Below, in pieces: positions 1-8,269 of a stretch of DNA of 64,000 bases. Where the stretch lies: NCBI GenBank assembly GCA_049516395.1, contig JBEKTD010000002.1, positions 124,001-188,000 of the forward strand. The letters run 5' to 3'. The DNA comes from Fen-1362 sp049516395. Its GTDB lineage: Bacteria > Planctomycetota > Phycisphaerae > Sedimentisphaerales > Anaerobacaceae. A model generated the notes under the pieces. The model saw only the letters and a program-made list of their open reading frames with translations, was not told the origin of the DNA and did not search any database. Numbering within the stretch: position 1 is the first letter of the stretch; every line of letters begins with the position of its first letter. A program made the position numbers and the translations under genes.

Positions 1-1150
1 CAGTCATCAGCGTTTCAGCAAGCGAACGCAGCGCGCGGGCGCCGGTGGCGTGCTTGAGGGCCTGTTTGGCGAGTGCGTGCAGGGCGTCTTCGGTAAACTG
101 CAATTCGGCGTTTTCCATCTCGAAGAATTTCTGATACTGCCTGATGAGCGCATTTTTGGGTTTTGTCAGGATATCGATAAGGGCGCTTTCATTGAGAGGC
201 GCAAGGACCGTGATAACGGGCACTCGCCCGACAAATTCGGGAATCATTCCGAATTCGATAACATCTTCGGGTATGACCTGTTCGAGAACATTGGTCAGCT
301 CGGCCTGCTCATCGGGCAGCTGCGACATTTCCGAACCAAAGCCAATCATCTTTTTGCCTAAGCGTTTTTTGATTATGTTGTCGAGACCGACGAACGTGCC
401 GCCGCAGATAAAGAGAATGTGCGAGGTGTCCATCTGGATATAGGATTGTTCGGGATGTTTTCTGCCTCCCTGGGGCGGGATATTGGCTATTGTGCCTTCG
501 AGCATTTTCAACAGGGCCTGCTGGACGCCTTCACCGGAGACGTCTCGTGTGATTGAGATATTCTGGTTGGTCTTGCCTATTTTGTCGATTTCATCGACAT
601 ATACGATACCGCGCTGTGCGGCTTCGAGGTCGAAATCGGCATTTTGTAAAAGGCGGAGGAGGAAGTTTTCGACGTCTTCGCCGACGTAACCGGCTTCGGT
701 TACGGTGGTGGCGTCGCAGATTGCGAAGGGGACATCGAGGAATCGCGCGAGCGTCTTGGCGAGAAGCGTTTTGCCTGAGCCGGTGGGGCCGATGAGCAGG
801 ACGTTGGATTTATCGACTTCGACTTCGCTGTCTTTGCTGTCAACGTGAAGCAGGCGTTTGTAGTGATTATGCACTGCGACGGCGAGATATTTTTTGGCAT
901 GCTCCTGGCCTATTACGTACTGGTCGAGGTATTCTTTTATGCTTCTGGGGTTCGGCAGTTTTTTGCTGCCAAAGGACGACCGGCTGGCCTGCTTTTTGTT
1001 TTGCCTGATGATGTCGCCGCAAAGTCCGACACAATCGGGGCAGATATAGACCTTGTTCGGGCCTTCGATGAAGGTGTCCTGCTGGGTGCTTGCCCTGCCG
1101 CAGAAGCTGCATACGGCCCTTGGCTTATTGATATCGCTTTGTTTTGCCAT
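1..1150 (-). CDS. clpX: ATP-dependent Clp protease ATP-binding subunit ClpX (3' end outside window)
   Basis: AAA+ unfoldase that feeds substrates to ClpP in the cytoplasm. The reading frame begins at an ATG (complement 1148-1150) and stays open to the left edge, giving about 383 of the usual ~430 residues. Visible parts are the N-terminal zinc-binding domain (CSFC at 14-17 and CPDC at 37-40), Walker A GPTGSGKT at 121-128, a Walker B with DEIDK, and the C-terminal small AAA domain beginning near the edge. The ATG is followed directly by the zinc-finger domain, so the start is well placed although the Shine-Dalgarno is weak. No clpP is visible; it may lie elsewhere or the gene may be monocistronic. 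Confidence 0.96.
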   Translation of the reverse strand, partial: MAKQSDINKPRAVCSFCGRASTQQDTFIEGPNKVYICPDCVGLCGDIIRQNKKQASRSSFGSKKLPNPRSIKEYLDQYVIGQEHAKKYLAVAVHNHYKRLLHVDSKDSEVEVDKSNVLLIGPTGSGKTLLAKTLARFLDVPFAICDATTVTEAGYVGEDVENFLLRLLQNADFDLEAAQRGIVYVDEIDKIGKTNQNISITRDVSGEGVQQALLKMLEGTIANIPPQGGRKHPEQSYIQMDTSHILFICGGTFVGLDNIIKKRLGKKMIGFGSEMSQLPDEQAELTNVLEQVIPEDVIEFGMIPEFVGRVPVITVLAPLNESALIDILTKPKNALIRQYQKFFEMENAELQFTEDALHALAKQALKHATGARALRSLAETLMT

Positions 1151-1290
1151 TGGTTATTCCAAATCAGATTTAAGTTTCAGTCCGGCTATGGCTCGGCACA
1201 ATTATTACTTCTATAGCATCAGCACGGCCTTCGCCGAGACGAGTGTTGTTATAGTTATATATTCTAAATCGGCTGAAGGTTCGTTGCAAC

Positions 1291-3351
1291 TTAATTGGCT
1301 GTGCAGTGTTGTTTCAGAATATCGAGTTTTTCGGCCCAGGGGGCGGGAATTTGAGGGTTACTGCCGCAAAGCACGTCGATAACATGTGCGATATTTTGCT
1401 TGTCTGCTGAGGGTGATTTGGCAAGACAATCAAGTTCGTAAAATTTGGCCTGCCACCAGTGCCAGCTTTTTTGGGTTTGTGTGGGTGTTTCGTTTTGCCG
1501 AAGCTCTGCTATTTTTGCCCAAAGCTTGGCGGATTGCTCGGATTTTTCCTGTGCCATTAAAAGTCGGGCCTGCACACGCAGCCAGGTTACATCGTTTTCG
1601 TCAGGAGAAAAAGGCGTCAGGAAAATTTTCCCCTGTAAGATTGACGTCTCAGCAAAAAGCAGGTTGGTTTGTATATTATTGTTGGATTTGTTGGCAAACT
1701 CGGCAAGGGTGTCGCAATTTCGCAGCAATTCGTTGAAGTCGTTGGCATTTTTTTGCCAGAGTTCGATTTTATCGACAATTTCGGAGGCGATTTGGGCGGC
1801 CAATGCTGCCGATGAATTACTGTCTTCAGCGATAACTTTCGACATATACCGAGCAGATTCTTCAAGTCGCCCCAATTGGCGCAACGCCTGTGCTTTGAAC
1901 AGGTCGTATCGCAGGCCTGGCGTTTGTTCTGCGGCATCGAGCAGGTTCAGGACCTGTGTTGCGGAATCGTTGATGTCGCTGCCAAGAATCGCCCGACAAT
2001 AGATATCCATTGCTTCGAGACGAAGGACGCGTTTTTGCTCATCCTGCCCCGCGCAATCGAGAACAAAGTTTCGTAGTTGTGGAAGGGCTCCTTCGACATC
2101 GGCGTTAATTTTTATTTTTAGAAGCTGGAGAGAGGCCTTGTCGTGCCAGATTGATTTGGGGCCATCGGCAAGTTTTGTGAAGATTTCAGAGGCCTCCTGA
2201 GTTTTGCCGCAGTCGAATAAAATTTCACCATAAAGATACTGCATCTCTTCGCCCATTTTATCTGAGGCGATGCGGGCGTAGTTATCGAAGGCGGCGATTG
2301 CGAGATTGCAATCGATATTTTTTTGAGTGAAGTTGTCATAAGCAAGGCGGGCAGCGTATTCGGCGGTTGCGCGGGCGTCGATATCGAGCAGGGGTTCTTT
2401 TTGCCGGAGCTGCGAATCGCTTGATTCCATTAAAAGCTCGATGGCTTTTCCCGGATCGGATTTGACGATTGCTCCGCCCGCGATACAAATGGTGCCGGGT
2501 GTTTTTAATTTGTCGGTCTCGGCGATTGCCAGCAGCAAATCTTTGTGTTCGGGAAAGTTTGTTGTCGAGGCGGCATACGCGGCGAGTTCGGCGGTGAGGG
2601 GATTGAGCGAATTGAGGTCGGAGCCGGAAGAAAGGTCCGCGAGGATAATTTTACCGAGGAAGTTTGCCGTTTGCGAAGAATGTGACAAGATATTTTGCAG
2701 TGTATCGGGGGCGTATTTATTCTGGAGGATTGCAAGCGTGAGGAGCATTTCGGGATTTTCTTTGCAATCACTTTTGGCAAGCGAGTCGGCGATGTCATCA
2801 AGCTCGTTTGGTTCGGATAGGCCAAGATATTTTATTTTTTCGAGTGAGGCCTTGAGGGGAGCGCAGCGGCTCAAGTCGGATTTGGCCAATATCTTGAAAA
2901 ACTGTTGTTCGGTTTCGCGGCTGCCGGCTATTCGTGCGAGATAGCAGTCGATTTCGAGTTTGCCGGTTTGTGTATTAGTGAGGTCTGCGGCGAGTTTTCG
3001 CCACAGGCCCGTTTGGCCGAACAGGGCTTCCCAGTCGTCTTTCTGATACGATTCGATTGCCTGTTTCATCGCGAGTTGCGTGTTCGCGATTTGCTCAAGG
3101 TCGGCTGACGCCTGCTTGGCGGCCCTGCAAAGCATGTCTTTATCCTGCTGGTTTAGGAATCGGCCTGAGTATTCATACTGCATTCGTATTGTGAAGGTCT
3201 GCGAGAAGAACGAATCATAGGTTTGTTTTGCTTTTTGGAGGGCGTCGTTTATATCCTGAGCGGTTGGCAGAGCATCAGCAGCAATGGCGGGCAGGGAAAT
3301 TGTTAACAGCACAAGCGGCAGTAAATGTCTTTTGCTAATCGGACGTATCAT
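1291..3351 (-). CDS. secreted helical-repeat (TPR-like) protein, function unknown
   Basis: 686 residues starting with a clear signal peptide (MIRPISKRHLLPLVLLTISLPAIAADA), so it is predicted to be exported. The remainder is alpha-helical and Ala/Leu-rich, with degenerate TPR-like helical pairs (for example the stretches around YLYGEILFDCGKTQEASEIF and LRYDLFKAQALRQLGRLEE). No catalytic motif is recognisable. It overlaps the 3' end of the upstream exbD by 17 bp, so the two are probably co-translated. This suggests, by inference only, a periplasmic partner of an ExbD-type energy-transducing complex. It could equally be a scaffold in envelope trafficking. Confidence 0.75.
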   Translation of the reverse strand: MIRPISKRHLLPLVLLTISLPAIAADALPTAQDINDALQKAKQTYDSFFSQTFTIRMQYEYSGRFLNQQDKDMLCRAAKQASADLEQIANTQLAMKQAIESYQKDDWEALFGQTGLWRKLAADLTNTQTGKLEIDCYLARIAGSRETEQQFFKILAKSDLSRCAPLKASLEKIKYLGLSEPNELDDIADSLAKSDCKENPEMLLTLAILQNKYAPDTLQNILSHSSQTANFLGKIILADLSSGSDLNSLNPLTAELAAYAASTTNFPEHKDLLLAIAETDKLKTPGTICIAGGAIVKSDPGKAIELLMESSDSQLRQKEPLLDIDARATAEYAARLAYDNFTQKNIDCNLAIAAFDNYARIASDKMGEEMQYLYGEILFDCGKTQEASEIFTKLADGPKSIWHDKASLQLLKIKINADVEGALPQLRNFVLDCAGQDEQKRVLRLEAMDIYCRAILGSDINDSATQVLNLLDAAEQTPGLRYDLFKAQALRQLGRLEESARYMSKVIAEDSNSSAALAAQIASEIVDKIELWQKNANDFNELLRNCDTLAEFANKSNNNIQTNLLFAETSILQGKIFLTPFSPDENDVTWLRVQARLLMAQEKSEQSAKLWAKIAELRQNETPTQTQKSWHWWQAKFYELDCLAKSPSADKQNIAHVIDVLCGSNPQIPAPWAEKLDILKQHCTAN

Positions 3352-3859
3352 TTTTCGGCGACTCAGTCATCTTGAACGTGATATCGGTCAGGCCCATTCC
3401 GTAAAGGACGTTGTAAATCTGGGCGAGGTTTTCCCATTTGACTTTGCCCGCACATACGATTTCGACGGGGTCGGTAGCGTATCGTTTTTGTTCGAGCAGG
3501 CATTGTCTGGTTTGCTCCATCAACGAGGCGAGGCCCTGTTCGGGGTTTTGGGAGGGTATATTGACGGCACGGGATGAGCCGATTTGCACCCGGCAGCCGG
3601 TGTTTGTCGGCGTGATTTGAATTGTCAGCGGCTCCGGCTTGACGGCGGTTTGGACGACTGTACCCGCGCTGGCGACGGGCAATTGGAGTGGGAGGAAATC
3701 CTCCTGCGGGCTCCACCTTGCGGCGACGAGGAAGAAAATCAGCAGAAGGAAAATCATATCAATCATCGGCGCGATTCGCAGGCCTATGGCCGAGCGGCGC
3801 AGACCGATTGTTCTGCTGAGTACGCTTTTGCTTTTATTTGTGTTTCCGAGTATTTGCAC
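3335..3859 (-). CDS. ExbD/TolR family biopolymer transport protein
   Basis: 174 residues. One N-terminal membrane segment (RIAPMIDMIFLLLIFFLVAA, about residues 28-47) contains the conserved membrane Asp of ExbD/TolR, followed by a periplasmic domain. Proteins of this family work with an ExbB/TolQ proton channel to energise outer-membrane or envelope processes. The start is GTG, supported by a GGAGG Shine-Dalgarno 6 nt upstream. The gene overlaps the downstream TPR-like gene by 17 bp. No exbB lies upstream: the gene before it encodes an oxidoreductase gamma subunit. The partner must therefore be encoded elsewhere. Confidence 0.88.
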   Translation of the reverse strand: MQILGNTNKSKSVLSRTIGLRRSAIGLRIAPMIDMIFLLLIFFLVAARWSPQEDFLPLQLPVASAGTVVQTAVKPEPLTIQITPTNTGCRVQIGSSRAVNIPSQNPEQGLASLMEQTRQCLLEQKRYATDPVEIVCAGKVKWENLAQIYNVLYGMGLTDITFKMTESPKNDTSD

Positions 3860-3888
3860 GCCTAACCTCCGTGTCAGCGGCGTCGGTA

Positions 3889-4455
3889 TCAGCCGACGGA
3901 TTCCTTTACGAACTGAGCGCCTTTTCGCATCGCCTTTTTATTCAACGGTATTATGACGTGGTATCGTTCCGCCAGCACGTCGGGCAGTGATTCGGCTGCC
4001 TCGTCGGGGCTAAAGACCCCTCGTTTTTGCAGGTATGCGCCAAGGGCAACCATATTTGCGACTTTGGCGTTGCCGAGTCCGACAGCGATTTCGTCGATTG
4101 GCACTTTCACAACCTCAACTGAATCATCGACTTTGGGCTGGACGTCTATCTGCGAGGAGTTGATTATCAATGTTCCGCCTTTCTGGACGGCTTTTTCAAA
4201 TTTGGCAAGAGCGGCTTTGCTCATAGCGATTACGCATTTGGGATTGCTCACTACCGGCGAGGGAATCGGCTGGTCGGAAATGACGACCATACAGTTGGAT
4301 GCACCGCCGCGGACTTCCGCGCCATAGGAGGGCATAAAGGTAACTTCCTTGCCCGCCTTCATCGCGGCCTGCGCGAGGAGTTTGCCTACGAGGATAATTC
4401 CCTGCCCGCCGAACCCGGCGATGGTAACCTCTTCGTATAATCTGTTGTTTGCCAT
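3889..4455 (-). CDS. 2-oxoacid:ferredoxin oxidoreductase, gamma subunit
   Basis: 188 residues covering the whole pyruvate/ketoisovalerate oxidoreductase gamma domain: N-terminal GFGGQGIILVGKLLAQAA and PSYGAEVRGGASNCMV are characteristic. The gamma subunit helps form the coenzyme-A-dependent heteromeric enzyme that oxidatively decarboxylates a 2-oxoacid and reduces ferredoxin. The gene starts 1 bp after the beta-subunit stop, so it is the last gene of a ferredoxin-alpha-beta-gamma operon. The substrate (2-oxoglutarate, branched-chain 2-oxoacid or other) cannot be fixed from sequence by eye. Confidence 0.93.
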   Translation of the reverse strand: MANNRLYEEVTIAGFGGQGIILVGKLLAQAAMKAGKEVTFMPSYGAEVRGGASNCMVVISDQPIPSPVVSNPKCVIAMSKAALAKFEKAVQKGGTLIINSSQIDVQPKVDDSVEVVKVPIDEIAVGLGNAKVANMVALGAYLQKRGVFSPDEAAESLPDVLAERYHVIIPLNKKAMRKGAQFVKESVG

Positions 4456-4456
4456 T

Positions 4457-5191
4457 TTATCCCTTAAATCGGCCGAAGGGGAATACCTTGGTCATTTCGT
4501 TTTGAATATGGAGCATAGCGTCTGGTGGCGTCATTCGCCAGTAGGTCGGACAGGGTGAAAGCAACTCGACAAGAGAAAGACCTTTGGCGTTATTCATCTG
4601 GAGTTCGAACGCGTGTTTGAGAGCGGCTTTCGCCTTGCGGATATGAGCGGGACTACAAAGTCCGCATCGCTCAACATAAATCGCTCCCGGCAGGACCGCC
4701 AAAAGTTCCGAAACGTTCAACGGGTAACCCTGGCCGTCGGCCTGACGTCCGTTCTGGGTGGTGGCGGTTATTTGGCCCAGCATTGTTGTCGGGGCCATTT
4801 GGCCACCTGTCATACCGAAGACGGCGTTATTTATGAAGACGACTGTAAGTTGTTCGGCACGATGGGCGGCGTGGATAATTTCGGCGGTTCCAATTGCCGC
4901 CAGGTCGCCATCGCCCTGATATGAGAAGACGATTTTGTCTGGATTGGTCCTTTTCATTCCGGTCGCGACTGCCGGTGCTCTGCCGTGAGCGACCTCGACC
5001 ATATCAACATCGAAATAATCGTAAGCGAGAACCGCACAGCCCACCGGCGCGATGCCGATGGTCCTGCCGTGGATGCCTAATTCGTCGATTACTTCAGAGA
5101 CGAGTCGATGCGCGATGCCGTGGCCGCAGCCCGGACAATAATGCGTCGGGCAATCCTTGAGCGTCGGCGTTCTTTTGAATACGGTCTGCAT
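4457..5191 (-). CDS. 2-oxoacid:ferredoxin oxidoreductase, beta (TPP-binding) subunit
   Basis: 244 residues. It has the N-terminal CPGCGHG motif that binds the proximal cluster/TPP region, and the TPP/Mg motif GDGDLAAIG followed by NNAVFGMTGGQMAPTT. This subunit carries thiamine pyrophosphate and catalyses 2-oxoacid decarboxylation. It lies 5 bp after the alpha subunit gene and 1 bp before gamma. The length matches the short beta subunits of the Kor/Vor class rather than the single-chain pyruvate enzyme. Confidence 0.95.
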   Translation of the reverse strand: MQTVFKRTPTLKDCPTHYCPGCGHGIAHRLVSEVIDELGIHGRTIGIAPVGCAVLAYDYFDVDMVEVAHGRAPAVATGMKRTNPDKIVFSYQGDGDLAAIGTAEIIHAAHRAEQLTVVFINNAVFGMTGGQMAPTTMLGQITATTQNGRQADGQGYPLNVSELLAVLPGAIYVERCGLCSPAHIRKAKAALKHAFELQMNNAKGLSLVELLSPCPTYWRMTPPDAMLHIQNEMTKVFPFGRFKG

Positions 5192-5196
5192 CGGTT

Positions 5197-6276
5197 TTAT
5201 TTCTTCGCTTTTTTAGTCAACTGTTCGATTTTTTCGAGGACTTTTTCAACGGTTACTATTCCGCCGCCGGGCCTGCCCCAGAATACAACTGGCGATTTGC
5301 CCGCGACTGCCAAACGGACATCCTCAACCATTTGGCCGCAGCTCATTTCGACAACAAGGAAAATGGGCGATTTGTCTGCAACCTTACTTATCTGCTCGGC
5401 CGGAAAGGGCCAAAGCGTAATCGGCCTGATGCAGCCGACCTTGATTCCCTGTTCCCTGGCTTGTTGTGCGGCACGTCGGGCGATTCTGGCGCAGATGCCA
5501 TAAGCGACGATGATGATATCAGCGTCATCAACGTCTGACTGCTCGCAGCGTGTCTCATTTTTTTCGATTTGACGATACTTGGCCTGAAGGTCGTAGTTAT
5601 GCTGTTCGACCACACCATCCGCCAGCCACAGCGAGCGGACAATATTTTGCTTTCTGCCGTCGGCTCCTGTTAAAGCCCAGTCCTTCTTTGGGAGTTTTAA
5701 GTTTTGAGTTTTAAGTTTTGAGTTTGTTGGAATCACAACAGGTTCCATCATTTGGCCGATTATGCCGTCAGCGAGAATAATAGCTGGTATTCGATATTTG
5801 TCCGCCAGGTCGAAGGCGAGCGGCATAATATCGGCGAATTCCTGGACGCCCGATGGGCCGAGCACAATGCAATGATAATCGCCGTGGCCTCCGCCTTTTA
5901 CGGACTGGAAGTAATCGCCTTGTGATGGGGCGATATTGCCAAGACCCGGACCTCCCCGCATAACATTAACGATTACGCAGGGCAGTTCCGCGGCGGCGAG
6001 ATAGCTTATGCCTTCCTGCATTAAGCTGATGCCCGGGCTGGAAGAGCTGGTCATAGTGCGTTTGCCCGTTGCCGCTGCGCCGAAGACCATATTTATCGCT
6101 GCCAGCTCGCTTTCGCTCTGGACGAAGACCCGTTTTTCTTCGGGCATTCTTTGCGACATATAGGCGGTAACTTCATTCTGGGGCGTTATTGGATAGCCGA
6201 AATACGCGTCGAGGCCGGCCTGTATCGCCGCCTCTGCCATCGCTTCATTACCGCACATTAAAACTCTATCACTCAC
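5197..6276 (-). CDS. vorB: 2-oxoacid:ferredoxin oxidoreductase, alpha subunit (VorB/KorA-like)
   Basis: 359 residues. The N-terminal pyrimidine-binding domain has GYPITPQNE, TSSSSPGISLMQEGISY and MRGGPGLGNI; the C-terminal transketolase-like domain ends near residue 355. The sequence resembles subunits annotated as 3-methyl-2-oxobutanoate dehydrogenase VorB, but 2-oxoglutarate is also possible. It starts with GTG and overlaps the ferredoxin gene by 4 bp (GTGA). The inter-domain linker contains an unusual NSKLKTQNLKL stretch encoded by a 7-bp tandem repeat (5692-5725) that does not look like normal linker sequence of the family. Confidence 0.93.
   Translation of the reverse strand: MSDRVLMCGNEAMAEAAIQAGLDAYFGYPITPQNEVTAYMSQRMPEEKRVFVQSESELAAINMVFGAAATGKRTMTSSSSPGISLMQEGISYLAAAELPCVIVNVMRGGPGLGNIAPSQGDYFQSVKGGGHGDYHCIVLGPSGVQEFADIMPLAFDLADKYRIPAIILADGIIGQMMEPVVIPTNSKLKTQNLKLPKKDWALTGADGRKQNIVRSLWLADGVVEQHNYDLQAKYRQIEKNETRCEQSDVDDADIIIVAYGICARIARRAAQQAREQGIKVGCIRPITLWPFPAEQISKVADKSPIFLVVEMSCGQMVEDVRLAVAGKSPVVFWGRPGGGIVTVEKVLEKIEQLTKKAKK
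5692..5725 (-). repeat. heptanucleotide tandem repeat inside the oxidoreductase alpha gene
   Basis: Nearly five consecutive 7-bp units alternating GAGTTTT and AAGTTTT on the plus strand (the last unit is 6 bp), read in frame on the minus strand as NSKLKTQNLKL. The array falls in the linker between the two conserved domains of the protein. The same unit occurs twice in addA. Confidence 0.9.
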
Positions 6277-6563
6277 TTCGATTCTCTGGCTAAGTTATTT
6301 ATTTCGTTTTTTTTTATTGGGCTGACAGACTTTATGTCTATTTTTTCGGAGCCGGTTTTGTCCCGATATACCTCGATGGCACAATCCGGGCAGACAATCG
6401 CGCAGTTGGCGCAGCCGGTGCAATTTGGCCCTGTGGATACAGCGGGGAAGTATCCCTTGCTGTTGGACTTCTCCGAAATGGTGATTACGTTGTTGGGGCA
6501 CACGGTAACACAAAGGGTGCAGCCCTTGCAACGTTCGATATCGATTATAATTTTTCCGGCCAT
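6273..6563 (-). CDS. 2 x [4Fe-4S] ferredoxin, delta subunit of 2-oxoacid oxidoreductase
   Basis: About 96 residues from the ATG at 6563. Two CxxCxxCxxxC(P) motifs (CKGCTLCVTVCP and CTGCANCAIVCP) bind two [4Fe-4S] clusters that accept electrons from the TPP subunit. It is the first gene of the four-gene operon and overlaps the alpha subunit start by 4 bp. An alternative GTG start at 6578 would add MNETQ, but those bases belong to a dispersed repeat (6574-6631), so the internal ATG is preferred. The short charged tail after the second motif is unremarkable. Confidence 0.93.
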   Translation of the reverse strand: MAGKIIIDIERCKGCTLCVTVCPNNVITISEKSNSKGYFPAVSTGPNCTGCANCAIVCPDCAIEVYRDKTGSEKIDIKSVSPIKKNEINNLARESK

Positions 6564-6573
6564 TTGCGTCTCG

Positions 6574-6631
6574 TTCACCGCAGAGGACGCTGAGAAAATC
6601 TTTAGATAATACCCGTGGTCTCCGCGGTGAT
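6574..6631. repeat. short palindromic intergenic element with TTCACCGCnGAG ends
   Basis: A 58-bp element with inverted ends: TTCACCGCAGAG at 6574-6585 and the near-complement CTCCGCGGTGAT at 6620-6631 (10 of 12 pairs). The interior contains GGACGCTGAGAAAAT. It sits immediately upstream of the ferredoxin start codon, so it forms the 5' leader of the oxidoreductase operon. A related copy lies at 29291-29366. Confidence 0.75.
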
Positions 6632-6692
6632 TGTCGCAGCATTATACCGAAGGAGCCGGCGATTGTAAAGAATAATGAGACGTATCAACTGT

Positions 6693-7889
6693 TCAATAAC
6701 CGGGCTTTAGGAACAGGTAGTATAGTTTGCCTTCCTGGTATGTTTGGCCTGCGAGCTTGCCTGCCTCATCGCCGATTCCGAGGTAAATATCGCATCGGCC
6801 CGCTGCGCGGATTGCGCCGCCCGTGTCCTGGTCGAGTGCGAAGCCGGCGAACGGGTCAGTATAAGTCGTATTGCCTATCTGACGCGGGAGATTTGTTGCG
6901 AAAAACGTCAGGGCACCGCGTGGGAAGATGGTTTTATCGGTGGCGATGCTTCTGTAAGCGATGACCGGCTCATTCAAGCTGCCATGCGGGCCGCCTTGTT
7001 CTGCCTGCCTGAAAAATACGAAGCGGGGGTTAATCTGGGTGTATTGGCGGACAAGCGCCGAGTTGGCTTTGAAATAATCCATAAGTGATGCCAAACTGAC
7101 ACGGTCGGGCGGTATTTTTCCTTCGCTGATGAGCTGCTTGATGATGCTTTTATATTCGTAGCCATTGTTGGCGGCGTAGCCATAAGTTACGAGTCGGCCA
7201 TCAGGCATACGAATGACCGCTGAACCCTGAACATGGGCGATATAGACCTTGAATGGGTCGTCGAGCCAGACGATTTCAGAGCCGGCGAGCATATTTGAAT
7301 TTTCGATTTCAGCGCGTGCCGGGTACGGGGTGATTTGGCCGTTGGCACCTTTTCTACCGAGAATTTGTCCCTGGTCACCCTTGACTAAGTCATTGGGCTG
7401 GCGGTAGAGGGGATACTGATATTGTGCCGTTTTAACGGTTGAGCCGGAGAAGATGGGGGTATAGTAGCCGGTGAACAGGACGGTTCCTGCGTCATCGCAG
7501 CCGACGGACATATAGACGTCGAATTTCTGACGGATGGCGTCGTTGAGCTGGCTGCCCGTCAGGCCTGATTTGAACAGGTCTTTAAAAGCAGTAAGGGATT
7601 TGACGACCTGTTCGTGTGTGATGTCTGCGTATGGATAAAACTGGTTGCTCGACGGTTTTTTCAGGTAGTCGAGTGAATTATCAATGGCTGTGGAGAGATT
7701 AGCGAGATTGTTACAGGCGCTGGTGAAATCCGGGATTTCAGCGGGATTGGTAATTTTTCGCAGGGCGAGCTGGCCTGGGGCAAGTGGTTTGTCATACTGG
7801 GGAGCGACGACTGCGCGAGGTTTCTGGCAGCCGACAGATGTAAGAATAATGGCGGTTAACACGGCGTAAAGCAATATCCTGGTTTTCAT
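6693..7889 (-). CDS. mltA: membrane-bound lytic murein transglycosylase A (MltA) lipoprotein
   Basis: 398 residues from the ATG at 7889, chosen because AAGGAA lies 6 nt upstream and the protein then begins with a lipoprotein signal (LTAIILTSVGC; lipid-modified Cys about residue 21). MltA cleaves glycan strands of peptidoglycan, producing 1,6-anhydro-muropeptides, while anchored to a membrane. The MltA barrel (FTGYYTPIF, LYRQPNDLV) is followed by the 3D domain with DTGGAIRAAGRCDIYLG, which holds the catalytic Asp. The ORF could be extended 25 codons upstream, but that stretch is non-signal-like. A peptidoglycan-turnover enzyme is consistent with planctomycetes that retain a wall; murA is also in this window. 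Confidence 0.92.
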   Translation of the reverse strand: MKTRILLYAVLTAIILTSVGCQKPRAVVAPQYDKPLAPGQLALRKITNPAEIPDFTSACNNLANLSTAIDNSLDYLKKPSSNQFYPYADITHEQVVKSLTAFKDLFKSGLTGSQLNDAIRQKFDVYMSVGCDDAGTVLFTGYYTPIFSGSTVKTAQYQYPLYRQPNDLVKGDQGQILGRKGANGQITPYPARAEIENSNMLAGSEIVWLDDPFKVYIAHVQGSAVIRMPDGRLVTYGYAANNGYEYKSIIKQLISEGKIPPDRVSLASLMDYFKANSALVRQYTQINPRFVFFRQAEQGGPHGSLNEPVIAYRSIATDKTIFPRGALTFFATNLPRQIGNTTYTDPFAGFALDQDTGGAIRAAGRCDIYLGIGDEAGKLAGQTYQEGKLYYLFLKPGY

Positions 7890-8269
7890 ACGATTCCTTC
7901 TTTGAATAAACGAACAGACCCCCTTTGTGCCCTTCAAGCGGCACTTGATGAATTCGACTAACAAATCAGGGTCTTATAATTAGTGTGTCGGCGAAGCAGG
8001 GAGTGAATCTTTAATGGTATTGGCGGGTACGAAGAATGGTGGAAATGCGCAAAAAAAGGAGCATCACTGGGGTCCTACGGGCACCCACACCCAAAATGCC
8101 CTGTAAGAGCCGCGCAAATGACACTCCCTATATCGTTACTAACTGCTTCCGCAGAAAATAGCAGTCATAATATCTACTTTTAATGACGTATTGTATCACA
8201 GGTTTATTGCAAACTGCTATCAGAGCAACCCTGATTTTGCTGGTAAAAATACCTGATTGGGTTTTTGGG
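7890..8269. other. intergenic region between response regulator and mltA
   Basis: 380 bp downstream of the response-regulator gene and upstream of mltA. It must hold the mltA promoter, but only a weak TATAAG-like -10 (complement near 7974-7980) without a convincing -35 was seen. A 41-codon plus-strand ORF (from 8037) has no ribosome binding site worth noting and is not called. No hairpin terminator was recognised. Confidence 0.5.

Noticed and set aside
8037..8162. 41-codon ORF in the mltA upstream region
   Set aside because: No ribosome site, no recognisable protein, not supported.
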